From Chitinophaga sp. YR573 (GTDB lineage: Bacteria > Bacteroidota > Bacteroidia > Chitinophagales > Chitinophagaceae): DNA of 64,000 nucleotides. The notes below the pieces were generated by a model, which was not told the DNA's origin, did no database searches, and saw only the letters and a list, made by a program, of their open reading frames with translations. The stretch covers positions 434,001 through 498,000 of the forward strand of contig NZ_FOJF01000003.1 in assembly GCF_900110995.1 (NCBI RefSeq), written 5' to 3'. Shown in pieces: positions 1-8,399 of this stretch (its first letter is position 1; each line of letters starts with the position of its first letter). The translations under genes and the position numbers were made by a program.

Positions 1-98
1 CTTAGCCTCGGAAGTTGTTTGATTTTCTGAGGGATAAAATTAGAAGAAGTACTTTGTAAAATGAATATAACAGTAACAATTAATGATCATGTAGATCA

Positions 99-134
99 TT
101 TGTAGTATACGCTTTTTACAATTTCGTACCTTAG
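99..134 (+). promoter_or_regulatory. Candidate promoter of the MOSC gene
   Basis: A TTTG at 99-102 and TACCTTAG at 127-134 resemble the Bacteroidota -33/-7 elements (TTG and TAnnTTTG, one mismatch), with a 24-base spacer that is slightly long. The -7-like box ends only five bases before the start codon at 140, so the message would be leaderless or nearly so. This is inferred from motif match only. Confidence 0.35.
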
Positions 135-139
135 CGCCT

Positions 140-952
140 ATGCTTACAGTCAGCGAATTATATATTTATCCTGTTAAATCATTAGGGGGAATAGCATTAC
201 CTGCGGCTTCCCTGACGGATCGCGGTTTTGAATATGACAGAAGGTGGATGCTGGTAGATGAAAACAACCGTTTCCTCTCACAACGGGAAGTACCTGCCAT
301 GGCTTTTTTAAAAGTAAGCCTGCTGGAGGATGGGTTGTTAGTCCAAAATACGGGTATAGCAGATTCTTTTTACCAGATCCCCTTTCAATCTTTAACGACA
401 GAGACTATGATGGTTTCTGTATGGAGCGATAGCTGCCCCGCCCAATGTGTAAGTGCTGAAGCGGATGCCTGGTTTAGTGAACAACTGGATATTTCCTGCC
501 GGTTGGTGTATATGCCGGATAGTACACAGCGGGAAGTAGATGCATTGTATGCACATAATAAAGAAATTACCAGTTTTTCTGATGGATATCCTTTATTAAT
601 TATTGGTCAGGCTTCTCTGGATGACCTGAACAGCAGGTTAGCATCCCCTTTACTGATGGACCGTTTCAGGCCCAATATCGTATTTACCGGAGGATTACCG
701 TTTCAGGAAGATGACATGAAACAGTTTAGTATTGGCGACATACAATTTTTGGGTGTTAAACCCTGCGCACGCTGTACCATTACTACCATCGATCAGCAAA
801 CCGGCGTAAAAGGGAAAGAACCCCTGAAAACACTCAGTACTTACCGTGCCAGAAACAAGAATATTTATTTCGGACAGAACCTGTTGTATCAGGGTGGTGG
901 AATAATTCGTGTAGGCGACGCCATTACTAACACCATGTTAGACAATCATTAA
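140..952 (+). CDS. MOSC domain protein, YcbX/mARC-like
   Basis: The 270-residue protein has an N-terminal MOSC beta-barrel domain (about 1-118, opening with the typical YPVKSLGG segment) followed by a MOSC domain (about 130-262). The family binds a molybdenum cofactor and is linked to reduction of N-hydroxylated compounds. RFRPNIV at 175-181 and KPCARC at 207-212 match the conserved family core; one of these cysteines is the expected Mo ligand. Unlike E. coli YcbX there is no C-terminal ferredoxin domain, so an outside electron donor would be needed. It is monocistronic, with a 166-base gap before the next gene. The family call is solid; the substrate is unknown. Confidence 0.88.
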   Translation: MLTVSELYIYPVKSLGGIALPAASLTDRGFEYDRRWMLVDENNRFLSQREVPAMAFLKVSLLEDGLLVQNTGIADSFYQIPFQSLTTETMMVSVWSDSCPAQCVSAEADAWFSEQLDISCRLVYMPDSTQREVDALYAHNKEITSFSDGYPLLIIGQASLDDLNSRLASPLLMDRFRPNIVFTGGLPFQEDDMKQFSIGDIQFLGVKPCARCTITTIDQQTGVKGKEPLKTLSTYRARNKNIYFGQNLLYQGGGIIRVGDAITNTMLDNH

Positions 953-1118
953 GATAAATCCGGGAACGTTTGCATAAATTTAATATTGTGAATAGTATAA
1001 AAATTAAAAAATAATCAGCATTTTGTTGCGGTGAACAATTGTACGTAAACGAAAATTTCGACAAAGCAACTGTCGTTGCAGAGCATTTATTTATAACCAT
1101 TAACCATAAACCGAACCT

Positions 1119-3176
1119 ATGAGAAAGACCTGCTTTTTATTGATGGCATTACTATGCCATGCCTGTTTATTTGCCCAAAGTCAGTGTACAGTCGTTGGCT
1201 GGGCCAGCCAGAATGGTGGCGTAACAGGTGGCGGAACAGCTACACCTACAGTTGTTACTAATTACAACGATCTTAAAACTGCCATTACTTCTTCTACCGT
1301 GAAGGTTGTCCATATATCAGGGACCATCACCATTCCTTCCGCTGGCCGTATCAGCTTACAGGACCAGTCGGGAAAGACGATTTATGGTTTGCCGGGTTCT
1401 AAATTAGTGTCAACAGACCAGACAAAAGATGGCTCAGGTATACTGTATGTAAAAAGATGTTCGAATATCATTTTCAGAAACATCACATTTGAAGGACCAG
1501 GAGCTTATGATACCGATGGCTGGGATAACATGACCCTGGACAACAGCACCAATATCTGGGTAGATCATTGTGAATACCAGGATGGCATGGATGGTAACCT
1601 GGATATTAAAAACATGGCCGACTACGTCACTGTCTCCTGGTGTAAGTTTATCTACTTAAAAGCTCCCAGGGCAGGCGGCCCCGGAGGTTCGGATGATCAC
1701 AGGTTCTCCGACCTGTTTGGCTCCAGTGACGGTGCTACCACTGACAGGGGACACCTGCGTGTAACCATGGAGCATTGCTGGTGGGCACAGGGTTGCAAAG
1801 AACGCATGCCACGGGTACGATTTGGGAAAGTACATATGGTCAACAACTTTTTCAGTAGCACTGTTGCATCAAAATGTGTAACGGCTGGTTTTGAAGCAGA
1901 TCTGCTGGTGGAAAGTAACGTGTTTGAGAATGTAAATAACGCTATCACCACGATGGATAATACATTTACTGCCGTGACCTCCAGGAATAATATTTTTACC
2001 AATACTTCCGGTGACACCACAAACAGTGGCACAGCATTCACCCCTCCTTACACATTGACCATAACAGCTGCTGCAAATGTAAAAAGCCTGGTGACGGCAG
2101 GTGCTGGCGCTACATTAACAAGTCCTTACTGCGACAGTACCACCACACCTACACCCACACCTGTACCTTCTTACACCCTGCAAACTATAGCTGCGCCTAC
2201 TACAGGTGGTAGCATCACAGGTGCCGGAACATACGATTCAGCAACTGTAGTAACCGTAAAAGCTATTGCCGCATCAGGATATACCTTCACCGGGTGGAGT
2301 GGCGCTGTATCAGATACTTCTGCCGTAGTGACTATAACCATGAACAGTAATAAATCTGTTACAGCTAACTTCCAGGTACAAAACACAGGTGACTCTACAA
2401 ATACCGGTGATACAACTACTACCCCTACTCCCGATACTACTGCTACTGCTATCAGAATAGAAGACGATGCTTCTACCTCACAAGGGCTTTGTAGTTATGA
2501 TGGTGCTATCAGCAGCAACAGCGGTGCTGCAAATGGCAAAGTAATCAACCTGGCGAATGCGGCAGGCAAAGGGGTTAGCTGGAAGCTAAATGTGCCTGAA
2601 GCAGGAACATACTCCCTTAACTGGCATTATGTAAACAGTAGCAGCAGCAATGCCTATACTATGGCGCTGATAATAAATGGTGTTACTGTCAACAGTGCAC
2701 AGTCATTCCCTAAAACAAGCAGCAGCACCGTATTTGCTAATACGACTGCAACTGTGTCGTTAAATGCCGGAGACAATACCATCCGCCTGCAATCAGTAAC
2801 AGCGAGTGCCACTGCAGATATTGACTGGATAGAGATTACCGGGAAAACACCTGTAGCTGCCAGCTGCGCCTCCACAACGGTAACTTATGTGCTTCCTGCA
2901 TCAGAGATTGCTGCATCAACCCCGGCTATCTATCCCAATCCTACCACAGGAGCAGCCACGATAACAGTGACCTTGCAAAAGAATGAACAGGCTGTTATCA
3001 GGGTATATAATACACAGGGTAGTCTGGTAGATAACCTCGGTACAATCAAGTCTGAGACAGGTGGTACACAACAAATCCACTGTAACCTGAATGGCAAAAA
3101 GCCAGGGTTATATTATGTGGTGGTAACAGGAGATAAAGGATTCAAGTCTGGTTACAAATTATTTGTAGGAGAATAA
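1119..3176 (+). CDS. Secreted multidomain pectate lyase (PL1-like) with CBM and T9SS sorting domain
   Basis: The 685-residue protein starts with a signal peptide (about 1-19). A right-handed beta-helix pectate lyase core (about 40-335) follows, showing WVDHCEYQDG (147-156), calcium-site aspartates around 155-162, and RMPRVRFGKVHMVNN (229-243) with the catalytic arginine region of PL1. A Pro/Thr linker leads to an InlB-type repeat domain (about 352-419, GYTFTGWSG), then a CBM6/35-like beta-sandwich (about 444-575, ending in DIDWIEI) and a type A T9SS C-terminal domain (about 604-685, starting IYPNPTTG). It should cleave polygalacturonan or pectate by beta-elimination after secretion across the outer membrane. 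No SusC/SusD pair is nearby, so it is not part of a classical polysaccharide utilisation locus here. Confidence 0.9.
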   Translation: MRKTCFLLMALLCHACLFAQSQCTVVGWASQNGGVTGGGTATPTVVTNYNDLKTAITSSTVKVVHISGTITIPSAGRISLQDQSGKTIYGLPGSKLVSTDQTKDGSGILYVKRCSNIIFRNITFEGPGAYDTDGWDNMTLDNSTNIWVDHCEYQDGMDGNLDIKNMADYVTVSWCKFIYLKAPRAGGPGGSDDHRFSDLFGSSDGATTDRGHLRVTMEHCWWAQGCKERMPRVRFGKVHMVNNFFSSTVASKCVTAGFEADLLVESNVFENVNNAITTMDNTFTAVTSRNNIFTNTSGDTTNSGTAFTPPYTLTITAAANVKSLVTAGAGATLTSPYCDSTTTPTPTPVPSYTLQTIAAPTTGGSITGAGTYDSATVVTVKAIAASGYTFTGWSGAVSDTSAVVTITMNSNKSVTANFQVQNTGDSTNTGDTTTTPTPDTTATAIRIEDDASTSQGLCSYDGAISSNSGAANGKVINLANAAGKGVSWKLNVPEAGTYSLNWHYVNSSSSNAYTMALIINGVTVNSAQSFPKTSSSTVFANTTATVSLNAGDNTIRLQSVTASATADIDWIEITGKTPVAASCASTTVTYVLPASEIAASTPAIYPNPTTGAATITVTLQKNEQAVIRVYNTQGSLVDNLGTIKSETGGTQQIHCNLNGKKPGLYYVVVTGDKGFKSGYKLFVGE

Positions 3177-3186
3177 CTTTTCGATA

Positions 3187-3354
3187 AAATAGACTCCGTT
3201 AGGAGTCCCGTGTTTGTAGCAACAATTTATCTTCTACATAATAGACTCCGTTAGGAGTCCCCTAAAATTGCTAATATCAGGGGACTCCTAACGGAGTCTG
3301 TATTTGTTGTTCTATTTGTTTACTACAAACACGGGGCTCCTAACGGAGCCTATT
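3187..3354. repeat. Cluster of four 16-base hairpin repeats in nested inverted arrangement
   Basis: Four copies of a GRCTCC-GTTA-GGAGYC hairpin lie at about 3192-3207, 3244-3259, 3283-3298 and 3335-3350; the last two read in the opposite orientation. The outer pair extends into a long imperfect inverted repeat that includes CCGTGTTTGTAG, and the inner pair extends by further bases. The fourth copy carries a paired A-T to G-C change that keeps the stem. The cluster sits between convergent genes and could act as a bidirectional terminator or belong to a dispersed REP-like family. Confidence 0.85.
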
Positions 3355-3411
3355 ATGTTTTGCCGTAAACATATAGAGGGCGTATTAGTTATTTTTGAGA
3401 CGAGCTGAATC

Positions 3412-5400
3412 CTATTTTACTTTCAGCAGACTTGCATTAATGGCAACCACAATGGTGCTGACAGTCATTAAAACAGCTCCTGCGGCAGGACTTAATAAAA
3501 TACCTTGTTTGTACAACACACCCGCCGCTAATGGCAATGCAATCACATTATAACCTGTTGCCCAGATTAAATTCTGAATCATTTTCCTGTAAGTAGTTTT
3601 ACCAAATAAAATCAAACTTACGATGTCTTTGGGATTGCTGTTTACCAAAACGATCCCTGCTGTTTCAGCAGCAATATCGCTGCCGCTGCCAACGGCAATG
3701 CCAACATCAGCAATAGCCAGTGCGGGAGCATCATTCACCCCGTCACCTGTCATGGCTACAAACTCGCCTTTGCTTTGCAACTCTTTTATCTTCTCTAATT
3801 TTTGATGAGGTAATACTTCCGCAATGAAACTATCGAGTCCCAAAGTGTCACTTACACTTTTTGCTACTTTGTTGTTATCACCTGTAAGCAATATGGATTT
3901 GATATTATGTTGTTTCAAAGTTTTAATTGCTTCAGCTGATTCCGGACGAATCTCGTCAGATAACGCAATATATCCTGCTAACTGATTATTGATAATAACA
4001 AATACAACGGTTTCTGTATCATTAACAGTATATCCTTCAGGGATAGTGATGTTATTCTCTTTTAAATATCCCGGACTTACCACCAATATCTTCTTGCCTT
4101 CTACAGTTGCTTCAATACCCTTTCCTGTGATGGCATTAAAACCTTCTGCTGCAGGCGCATTGACAGATAAATCTTTTGCTTTCTGTAGTATGCCTGTTGC
4201 AATGGGATGTTCTGATTTTTGCTCCAGTGCAGCTGCTAAACGGATGATTTCATTTTCGCTTACATCTTTTTGTAATGATACAACTTTTGATACTTCAAAT
4301 CTCCCTATGGTAAGTGTACCTGTTTTGTCAAATACAATGGTGGTGATTTTTCTCGCATTTTCAAATGCTGTCCTGTTCTTAATCAGTAAACCGTTCTTAG
4401 CAGATAACGCGGTTGATTTTGCCACTACCAGCGGCACCGCCAAACCCAATGCATGAGGACAACAAATAACAATGACCGTTACCATTCTTTCCATTGCAAA
4501 CGCCAGAGATTGCCCGGTTAAATACCAATACAAAAATGTAGCAATACCTGAAATCAGTGCAATAATGGTGAGCCATTTTGCGGCCGTATCTGCCAATAGC
4601 TGCGTTTTTGATTTTGATTTTTGTGCATCGTCCACCAACTTTATTACCTGTGACAGATAAGAATCTTTGGCGGCATGAGAGACGGTCACTTTAATAGAGC
4701 CGTTTCCATTAATAGCACCTGCGATGACCTTATCCCCCTTTACTTTTTGTACGGGTTTAGATTCACCTGTTAACATACTCTCATTCAGATAACTTTCTCC
4801 TTCTGATATGATCCCGTCTGCTGCCACTTTTTCTCCTGGTTTTATAAGGATGATATCGTTCTCTTTCAATGTATCCGTCTTTACATCATGCACCATATCC
4901 GGCATAACCATATGTGCCTCAGCTGGCATTAACTGTACCAGTAATTCCAGTTCTTTTGAAGCACCGGCAACTGATTTCATTTCTATCCAATGCCCCAGCA
5001 GCATGATCAGAATTAACGTTGCCAATTCCCAGAAGAAATCCATACCCTGCAAGCCAAACACAATTGCTACGCTGTATATGTAGGCTACGGTGATGGCAAA
5101 GCCAATCAGGAACATCATACCGGGATTTTTCATTTTTACCTCATCCACCAGCCCTTTTAAAAATGGCCATCCACCATAAAAAAACACCACAGAGGATAAA
5201 GCAAACAGGATGTATTGTGAACCTGAAAACTGCCAGTTCACACCAATGAAATGTTGTATCATGGTTGATAACAACATAATGGGAATAGTAAGGACAAATA
5301 CCACATAGAACCGTTTCCGGAAATCCATGATCATCATGGAATGGTGATCATGCCCTGCATGATTCATCTCGGGGTTAGCATGAAGATGTTGATGTTCCAT
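3412..5400 (-). CDS. copB: Copper-translocating P-type ATPase, CopB-like (P1B-3)
   Basis: The 662-residue inner-membrane P-type ATPase has a His/Met-rich N-terminus (about 1-25) instead of a CxxC metal-binding domain. The catalytic set is complete: TGES (211-214), the phosphorylation motif DKTGT (358-362), SEHP (396-399) and GDGVNDAP (552-559). The ion-site motif is CPH (314-316) rather than CPC, which marks the CopB-type P1B-3 group that exports copper. It is the last gene of a minus-strand operon with a haem-binding protein (17-base gap), a DUF3347 lipoprotein and a His-rich small protein, so the operon is probably for copper homeostasis. Exact ion valence cannot be told from sequence. Confidence 0.92.
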   Translation of the reverse strand: MEHQHLHANPEMNHAGHDHHSMMIMDFRKRFYVVFVLTIPIMLLSTMIQHFIGVNWQFSGSQYILFALSSVVFFYGGWPFLKGLVDEVKMKNPGMMFLIGFAITVAYIYSVAIVFGLQGMDFFWELATLILIMLLGHWIEMKSVAGASKELELLVQLMPAEAHMVMPDMVHDVKTDTLKENDIILIKPGEKVAADGIISEGESYLNESMLTGESKPVQKVKGDKVIAGAINGNGSIKVTVSHAAKDSYLSQVIKLVDDAQKSKSKTQLLADTAAKWLTIIALISGIATFLYWYLTGQSLAFAMERMVTVIVICCPHALGLAVPLVVAKSTALSAKNGLLIKNRTAFENARKITTIVFDKTGTLTIGRFEVSKVVSLQKDVSENEIIRLAAALEQKSEHPIATGILQKAKDLSVNAPAAEGFNAITGKGIEATVEGKKILVVSPGYLKENNITIPEGYTVNDTETVVFVIINNQLAGYIALSDEIRPESAEAIKTLKQHNIKSILLTGDNNKVAKSVSDTLGLDSFIAEVLPHQKLEKIKELQSKGEFVAMTGDGVNDAPALAIADVGIAVGSGSDIAAETAGIVLVNSNPKDIVSLILFGKTTYRKMIQNLIWATGYNVIALPLAAGVLYKQGILLSPAAGAVLMTVSTIVVAINASLLKVK

Positions 5401-5417
5401 ATGTATTTATTTAATGG

Positions 5418-5882
5418 TTAATTGCCAGCAGACAAACTATCCGCTGTTTTTCGCGCCCAATCTATAATCGATATTTTCTCTGCTGCTGATAATCTTGCAT
5501 TTTTATGCATCAGCGTGTAAGAAGACAAAGGCATGTTACCATCATTAATACTATTTGCAATGGCCTTTAACTTATTTATCTGCCTTCTTCCGGAATAAAC
5601 TCCAAACTCACTAAAGTTGAGCTCTTCTTTGCCTTCTTTAATATGCCGGTCCAGCATCCATCTGACAGGTTGCACATCAGCATACCAGGGGTATTGAGTG
5701 TTATTGCTATGACAATCATAACAGGCAATTTTAAGAGTAGCCTGTACATTTTCAGGAAGGCTGTACATCTTTGAAATAGCTGTTGGTAATACCTGCCCGT
5801 TTTTATTACGGGCAGGCTGAATGAACTGGATAGCGATCAATATAATCAATATCCCCGGCAATATTTTCTTGCTACGGTTCAT
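5418..5882 (-). CDS. Haem-binding domain protein (cytochrome-like)
   Basis: The 154-residue protein has an N-terminal membrane anchor (about 8-21) and a periplasmic domain with a single c-type haem motif CYDCH (54-58), followed by the SNNTQYPWY segment typical of the Bacteroidota haem_bd family. One covalent haem is expected. It lies between a DUF3347 lipoprotein (5-base gap) and the CopB-like ATPase in one operon, so it may serve redox handling of copper in the periplasm; that role is inference from context. Length fits the family. Confidence 0.85.
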   Translation of the reverse strand: MNRSKKILPGILIILIAIQFIQPARNKNGQVLPTAISKMYSLPENVQATLKIACYDCHSNNTQYPWYADVQPVRWMLDRHIKEGKEELNFSEFGVYSGRRQINKLKAIANSINDGNMPLSSYTLMHKNARLSAAEKISIIDWARKTADSLSAGN

Positions 5883-5887
5883 GATAT

Positions 5888-6430
5888 CTATTTAAGTTCT
5901 TCCTTTACAGAACCACATGTCGGCATCTTTTCACCCAGGTATGGATTTTTTATTTCCTTTATTTCGCTGAGCCATGTAGCGCCCTTACCATCGTTATACA
6001 TAGGGCAATAGTCCTGGTATAATGGCTGACCGCTGCCAAAGGTTTTTACCAGTTCATACATATCTTTGCTCAACATATCAAAATGTTCCCGTTGGTGTGG
6101 GATATTACTGGCATTTTTCCCGATGTGTTCAGCATGTTCTCTGGCATCCTCTTCCAGATCCTGGTAAGTTTTCTTTTGTCCGGTTGTCAATGAAGAGGTG
6201 TCAAACTTTTGGAAGGCTGATACCATTGTATTGCCGGCAGTGGCCGCTTCGTTACCATTATCGTTGGCCAGCGCATTTTTCATGCTTAGATAACCGGTTA
6301 CGATTTCCTTTATTGAAGGGGATGGTTTAGCATCCAATGTATCTGGTTTTGTCTGTATGCTTTTAGATGGTGTATTGCTATTGCAGGCTGCGAATGAAAC
6401 TATCGCAGCTAAAAAGAGTATATTTTTCAT
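5888..6430 (-). CDS. DUF3347 domain lipoprotein
   Basis: The start at 6430 gives a 180-residue product beginning MKNILFLAAIVSFAAC, a clear SpII lipoprotein signal; an upstream ATG at 6511 would add 27 residues and bury the signal. The mature part matches DUF3347, a helical domain found in Bacteroidota copper loci and in CusB-like proteins, with the C-terminal YCPMYNDGKGATWLS segment and a further cysteine near the end (PTCGS). These Cys/Met/His residues suggest copper binding. It probably works in the periplasm with the adjacent haem-binding protein and CopB-like ATPase. Binding itself is not shown by the sequence. Confidence 0.85.
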   Translation of the reverse strand: MKNILFLAAIVSFAACNSNTPSKSIQTKPDTLDAKPSPSIKEIVTGYLSMKNALANDNGNEAATAGNTMVSAFQKFDTSSLTTGQKKTYQDLEEDAREHAEHIGKNASNIPHQREHFDMLSKDMYELVKTFGSGQPLYQDYCPMYNDGKGATWLSEIKEIKNPYLGEKMPTCGSVKEELK

Positions 6431-6514
6431 CTGTATTATTTTTAATTTTTGAACAAATAGAAATAGCCCATTGTTCAATGCCTTTAACGCATTGAATGGT
6501 ATATGTTGCAAAAA

Positions 6515-6889
6515 TCAAATCTGGAAGGATTGAATAGACACACGTATGTCAGGAGGATCGTAAAACAGCTGTCGGGGTATTTGTTTTTCTGTTTTAAGGG
6601 AAGGAGCTAAATAGGATAAATAAAATGAAGGGAACAATATTACTGCAACAGGGCTCTCGATTCCTGTATTTACAGAATGGGCAAGTAATTTATCTAACTG
6701 CGAAAATTGAATTACATTTTTATTGCAGCAGTGGTCAGCATGTTTGTCAGATGTTTTATGATGATGGTCGTGGTGATGATGTGAAATAAATTCCATACCT
6801 ACAGCACAGGCAAACCCTACCATAGTATTCAGGGTGAACACTACAAGTAGAAAAACGGCTTTGATCTGTATGGTCCTGGTTCTTTTCAT
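6515..6889 (-). CDS. Small His-rich protein, HYC_CC_PP-like family
   Basis: The 124-residue protein has an N-terminal hydrophobic segment (about 8-32) that is either a signal peptide or an anchor. It carries a histidine cluster HHHHDHHH (37-44), then HADHCC, and ends with the PPDIRVSIQSFQI segment. This layout matches a small Bacteroidota family often found beside metal-efflux genes. The His/Cys cluster suggests metal (copper or zinc) binding in the periplasm. It is the first gene of the copper operon, divergent from the Crp-like regulator with only 76 bases between. Its molecular function is unknown. Confidence 0.75.
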   Translation of the reverse strand: MKRTRTIQIKAVFLLVVFTLNTMVGFACAVGMEFISHHHHDHHHKTSDKHADHCCNKNVIQFSQLDKLLAHSVNTGIESPVAVILFPSFYLSYLAPSLKTEKQIPRQLFYDPPDIRVSIQSFQI

Positions 6890-6901
6890 TCCTTACCATC
6901 C

Positions 6902-6909
6902 CAAAAGTA
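6902..6909 (-). promoter_or_regulatory. Candidate -7 box for the copper operon
   Basis: On the minus strand this reads TACTTTTG, an exact match to the Bacteroidota TAnnTTTG box, 12 bases before the start codon at 6889. No convincing -33 TTG is visible at the right distance. The AT-rich direct repeat at 6922-6954 lies just upstream. Confidence 0.45.
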
Positions 6910-6921
6910 CTGTTAAAAGGT

Positions 6922-6954
6922 TATATAATTATTGAAAAGATGTATATAATTATT
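6922..6954. repeat. Two direct 12-base repeats in a divergent promoter region
   Basis: TATATAATTATT occurs at 6922-6933 and again at 6943-6954, exactly 21 bases apart (two helical turns), between the copper operon and the Crp/Fnr-like gene. Same-face spacing suggests a regulator binding site, or merely AT-rich promoter DNA. Confidence 0.5.
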
Positions 6955-6965
6955 ATCTTAAAGGC

Positions 6966-7541
6966 ATGCATGTTAACTTGATATCCACTATCGAACATTT
7001 TATTCATCTTGATGATACAGAAAAAGAATTTATATCCTCGATAGCTTTTAGTAAAACATATCAGAAGGATGATTATTTTTTACGCCCGGGGCAGGTTTGC
7101 CGGGAAGTAGGCTTTATTCAAAAAGGGCTGATCCGTTATTATACGGTTAAAGATAATGGTGAGGAGATGACCCTGCATTTTGGAAAAGAAAATGAATTCA
7201 CCAGCAGCTACCAGAGCTTTCTGAACCATTCAGCATCAAAACGTGGTATACAGTGTCTGGAAGCCAGTGAAATACTGGTAATATCATATGATAACCTGCA
7301 AAGGTTATATGAGGAAGTTAAAGAAGGGCAAAAATTCGGCCGCCTGATTTGCGAGTTTATTTATTTACAGACTCAGAATCAATTAGATTCCATATATGCT
7401 GATAATCCCGAAAAGCGTTATCTCAACTTTGTAAATGATTATCCTGATCTGCAACAGCGTATCCCTCAATATTATATATCTTCTTATGTAGGCGTTAAGC
7501 CCCCTTCATTAAGCCGCATAAGAAAAAGGCTGTCCCTGTAA
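6966..7541 (+). CDS. Crp/Fnr family transcriptional regulator
   Basis: The 191-residue protein has an N-terminal cyclic-nucleotide-binding fold (about 10-125, with the FLRPGQVCREVGFIQKG beta-roll) and a short C-terminal helix-turn-helix (about 155-191, YISSYVGVKPPSLSRIRKRL). This is the small Bacteroidota Crp subgroup; the Glu/Arg cAMP-contact residues of E. coli CRP are not evident, so the ligand is unknown. It is divergent from the copper operon and may control it, though many of these regulators lie next to the small membrane protein genes they control, and DUF4267 follows here. The start at 6966 leaves 76 bases to the divergent gene. Confidence 0.85.
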   Translation: MHVNLISTIEHFIHLDDTEKEFISSIAFSKTYQKDDYFLRPGQVCREVGFIQKGLIRYYTVKDNGEEMTLHFGKENEFTSSYQSFLNHSASKRGIQCLEASEILVISYDNLQRLYEEVKEGQKFGRLICEFIYLQTQNQLDSIYADNPEKRYLNFVNDYPDLQQRIPQYYISSYVGVKPPSLSRIRKRLSL

Positions 7542-7561
7542 TTTATTAACCTGGGTGAACG

Positions 7562-7589
7562 AACCGGCCAACAGCCGGTTTTATCTTTG
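7562..7589 (+). promoter_or_regulatory. Hairpin plus -7 box before the DUF4267 gene
   Basis: AACCGGC (7562-7568) and GCCGGTT (7574-7580) form a perfect 7-base stem with a 5-base loop, followed by T-rich sequence, so it could end the crp-like transcript. It directly abuts TATCTTTG (7582-7589), an exact TAnnTTTG box 26 bases before the next start codon, so the dyad could equally be an operator. Confidence 0.5.
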
Positions 7590-7615
7590 TTGCATCAAAT
7601 CAAAAATGCATCAAA

Positions 7616-8026
7616 ATGAAAAAGACAATCTCTTCCATCGCTTTTGGATTCACCTTGATCACCGGTCTGTTACTGGTATTTATCGGCACACGTTTTCTCC
7701 TTCTGCCATATACGGCCGAACTGGCTTTTGGGATACAGACACCTACCGGAAATGACTATTCCTTTCACTATATAAAAGGCATCCGAGACCTGGCTGTAGG
7801 GCTTGCAATACTGGTGATGCTCCTTACACGTACACAACGTGGACTGGGCATATTGCTGTTGACAATTACAATAGTCCCTGTCACTGATTTCCTGATCGTA
7901 CTTAATGCACCTGGTCATCTTACAGAACGGTTGTATCCACATCTGACCGCTGTGCTACTTGGTATTGTACTGGGTGCTTATTATCTTTTAGTATCACGTA
8001 AATCCTCTTCCAATGTTGCTCTTTAA
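7616..8026 (+). CDS. DUF4267 integral membrane protein
   Basis: The 136-residue protein has four predicted membrane segments (about 8-28, 55-73, 78-95 and 108-128) and matches the DUF4267 family of small bacterial membrane proteins, including the conserved YIKGIRDLAVG segment between the first two helices. Function is unknown. It starts 26 bases after an exact TAnnTTTG box and overlaps the next membrane-protein gene by 14 bases, so the two are probably translated together. Confidence 0.75.
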   Translation: MKKTISSIAFGFTLITGLLLVFIGTRFLLLPYTAELAFGIQTPTGNDYSFHYIKGIRDLAVGLAILVMLLTRTQRGLGILLLTITIVPVTDFLIVLNAPGHLTERLYPHLTAVLLGIVLGAYYLLVSRKSSSNVAL

Positions 8027-8345
8027 TATTATCCTTCTGATACATTTTATCTGTTTTGCCGTTTATCTCTGCACCTTATTAGCCCAGTGGCAGGATTATG
8101 ACACCCGTGTACGAAGTGTATGGGGTTTAATACTGGGTATTATACTACTGGTGAGTGGTATTGTAATGGTGATAATGAAATACCCGCATATAAACTACTA
8201 TAAGGTTATTCCTAAAACCGGGTTGTTTGTGCTGGTTACTATCATCAATGCACGTTTTGGAGGTAAAGTCTATACCCGCGGGGCTTATTATACCTTGATT
8301 GCAGCCACATTACTTGCAGCCTGTATTGCAGTGGTACGAGTATAA
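8013..8345 (+). CDS. Small integral membrane protein, unknown function
   Basis: The 110-residue protein contains three to four hydrophobic helices (about 3-22, 35-56, 68-80 and 92-108) separated by short charged loops. I do not recognise the family. The coding evidence is its overlap with the DUF4267 gene, its full-length membrane-protein composition, and an intrinsic terminator immediately after its stop codon. It may form a two-gene unit with DUF4267 under the Crp-like regulator; that is inference. Confidence 0.7.
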   Translation: MLLFNIILLIHFICFAVYLCTLLAQWQDYDTRVRSVWGLILGIILLVSGIVMVIMKYPHINYYKVIPKTGLFVLVTIINARFGGKVYTRGAYYTLIAATLLAACIAVVRV

Positions 8346-8350
8346 ATATA

Positions 8351-8379
8351 AAAAAACGCCCCCAAAAGCGGGGGCGTTT
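8351..8379. terminator. Bidirectional intrinsic terminator
   Basis: CGCCCCC (8357-8363) pairs with GGGGGCG (8370-8376) across a 6-base loop, with an A-run before and a T-run after. It sits between convergent genes ending at 8345 and 8400, so it can serve both. Confidence 0.9.
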
Positions 8380-8399
8380 CCAATGAGGTGTGCCTTCAT

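Noticed and set aside
1119..3176. Pectate lyase gene as part of a polysaccharide utilisation locus.
   Set aside because: No SusC/SusD pair, other glycan-active enzymes or a dedicated regulator lie next to it.
3187..3354. Hairpin repeats as a CRISPR array.
   Set aside because: Copies occur in both orientations with irregular spacing and are self-complementary; no cas genes are present.
6022..6330. 102-codon plus-strand frame opposite the DUF3347 gene.
   Set aside because: Shadow of a well-supported lipoprotein gene.
7555..7755. 66-codon plus-strand frame.
   Set aside because: It lies over the terminator/promoter region and the start of the DUF4267 gene in another frame; no protein features.
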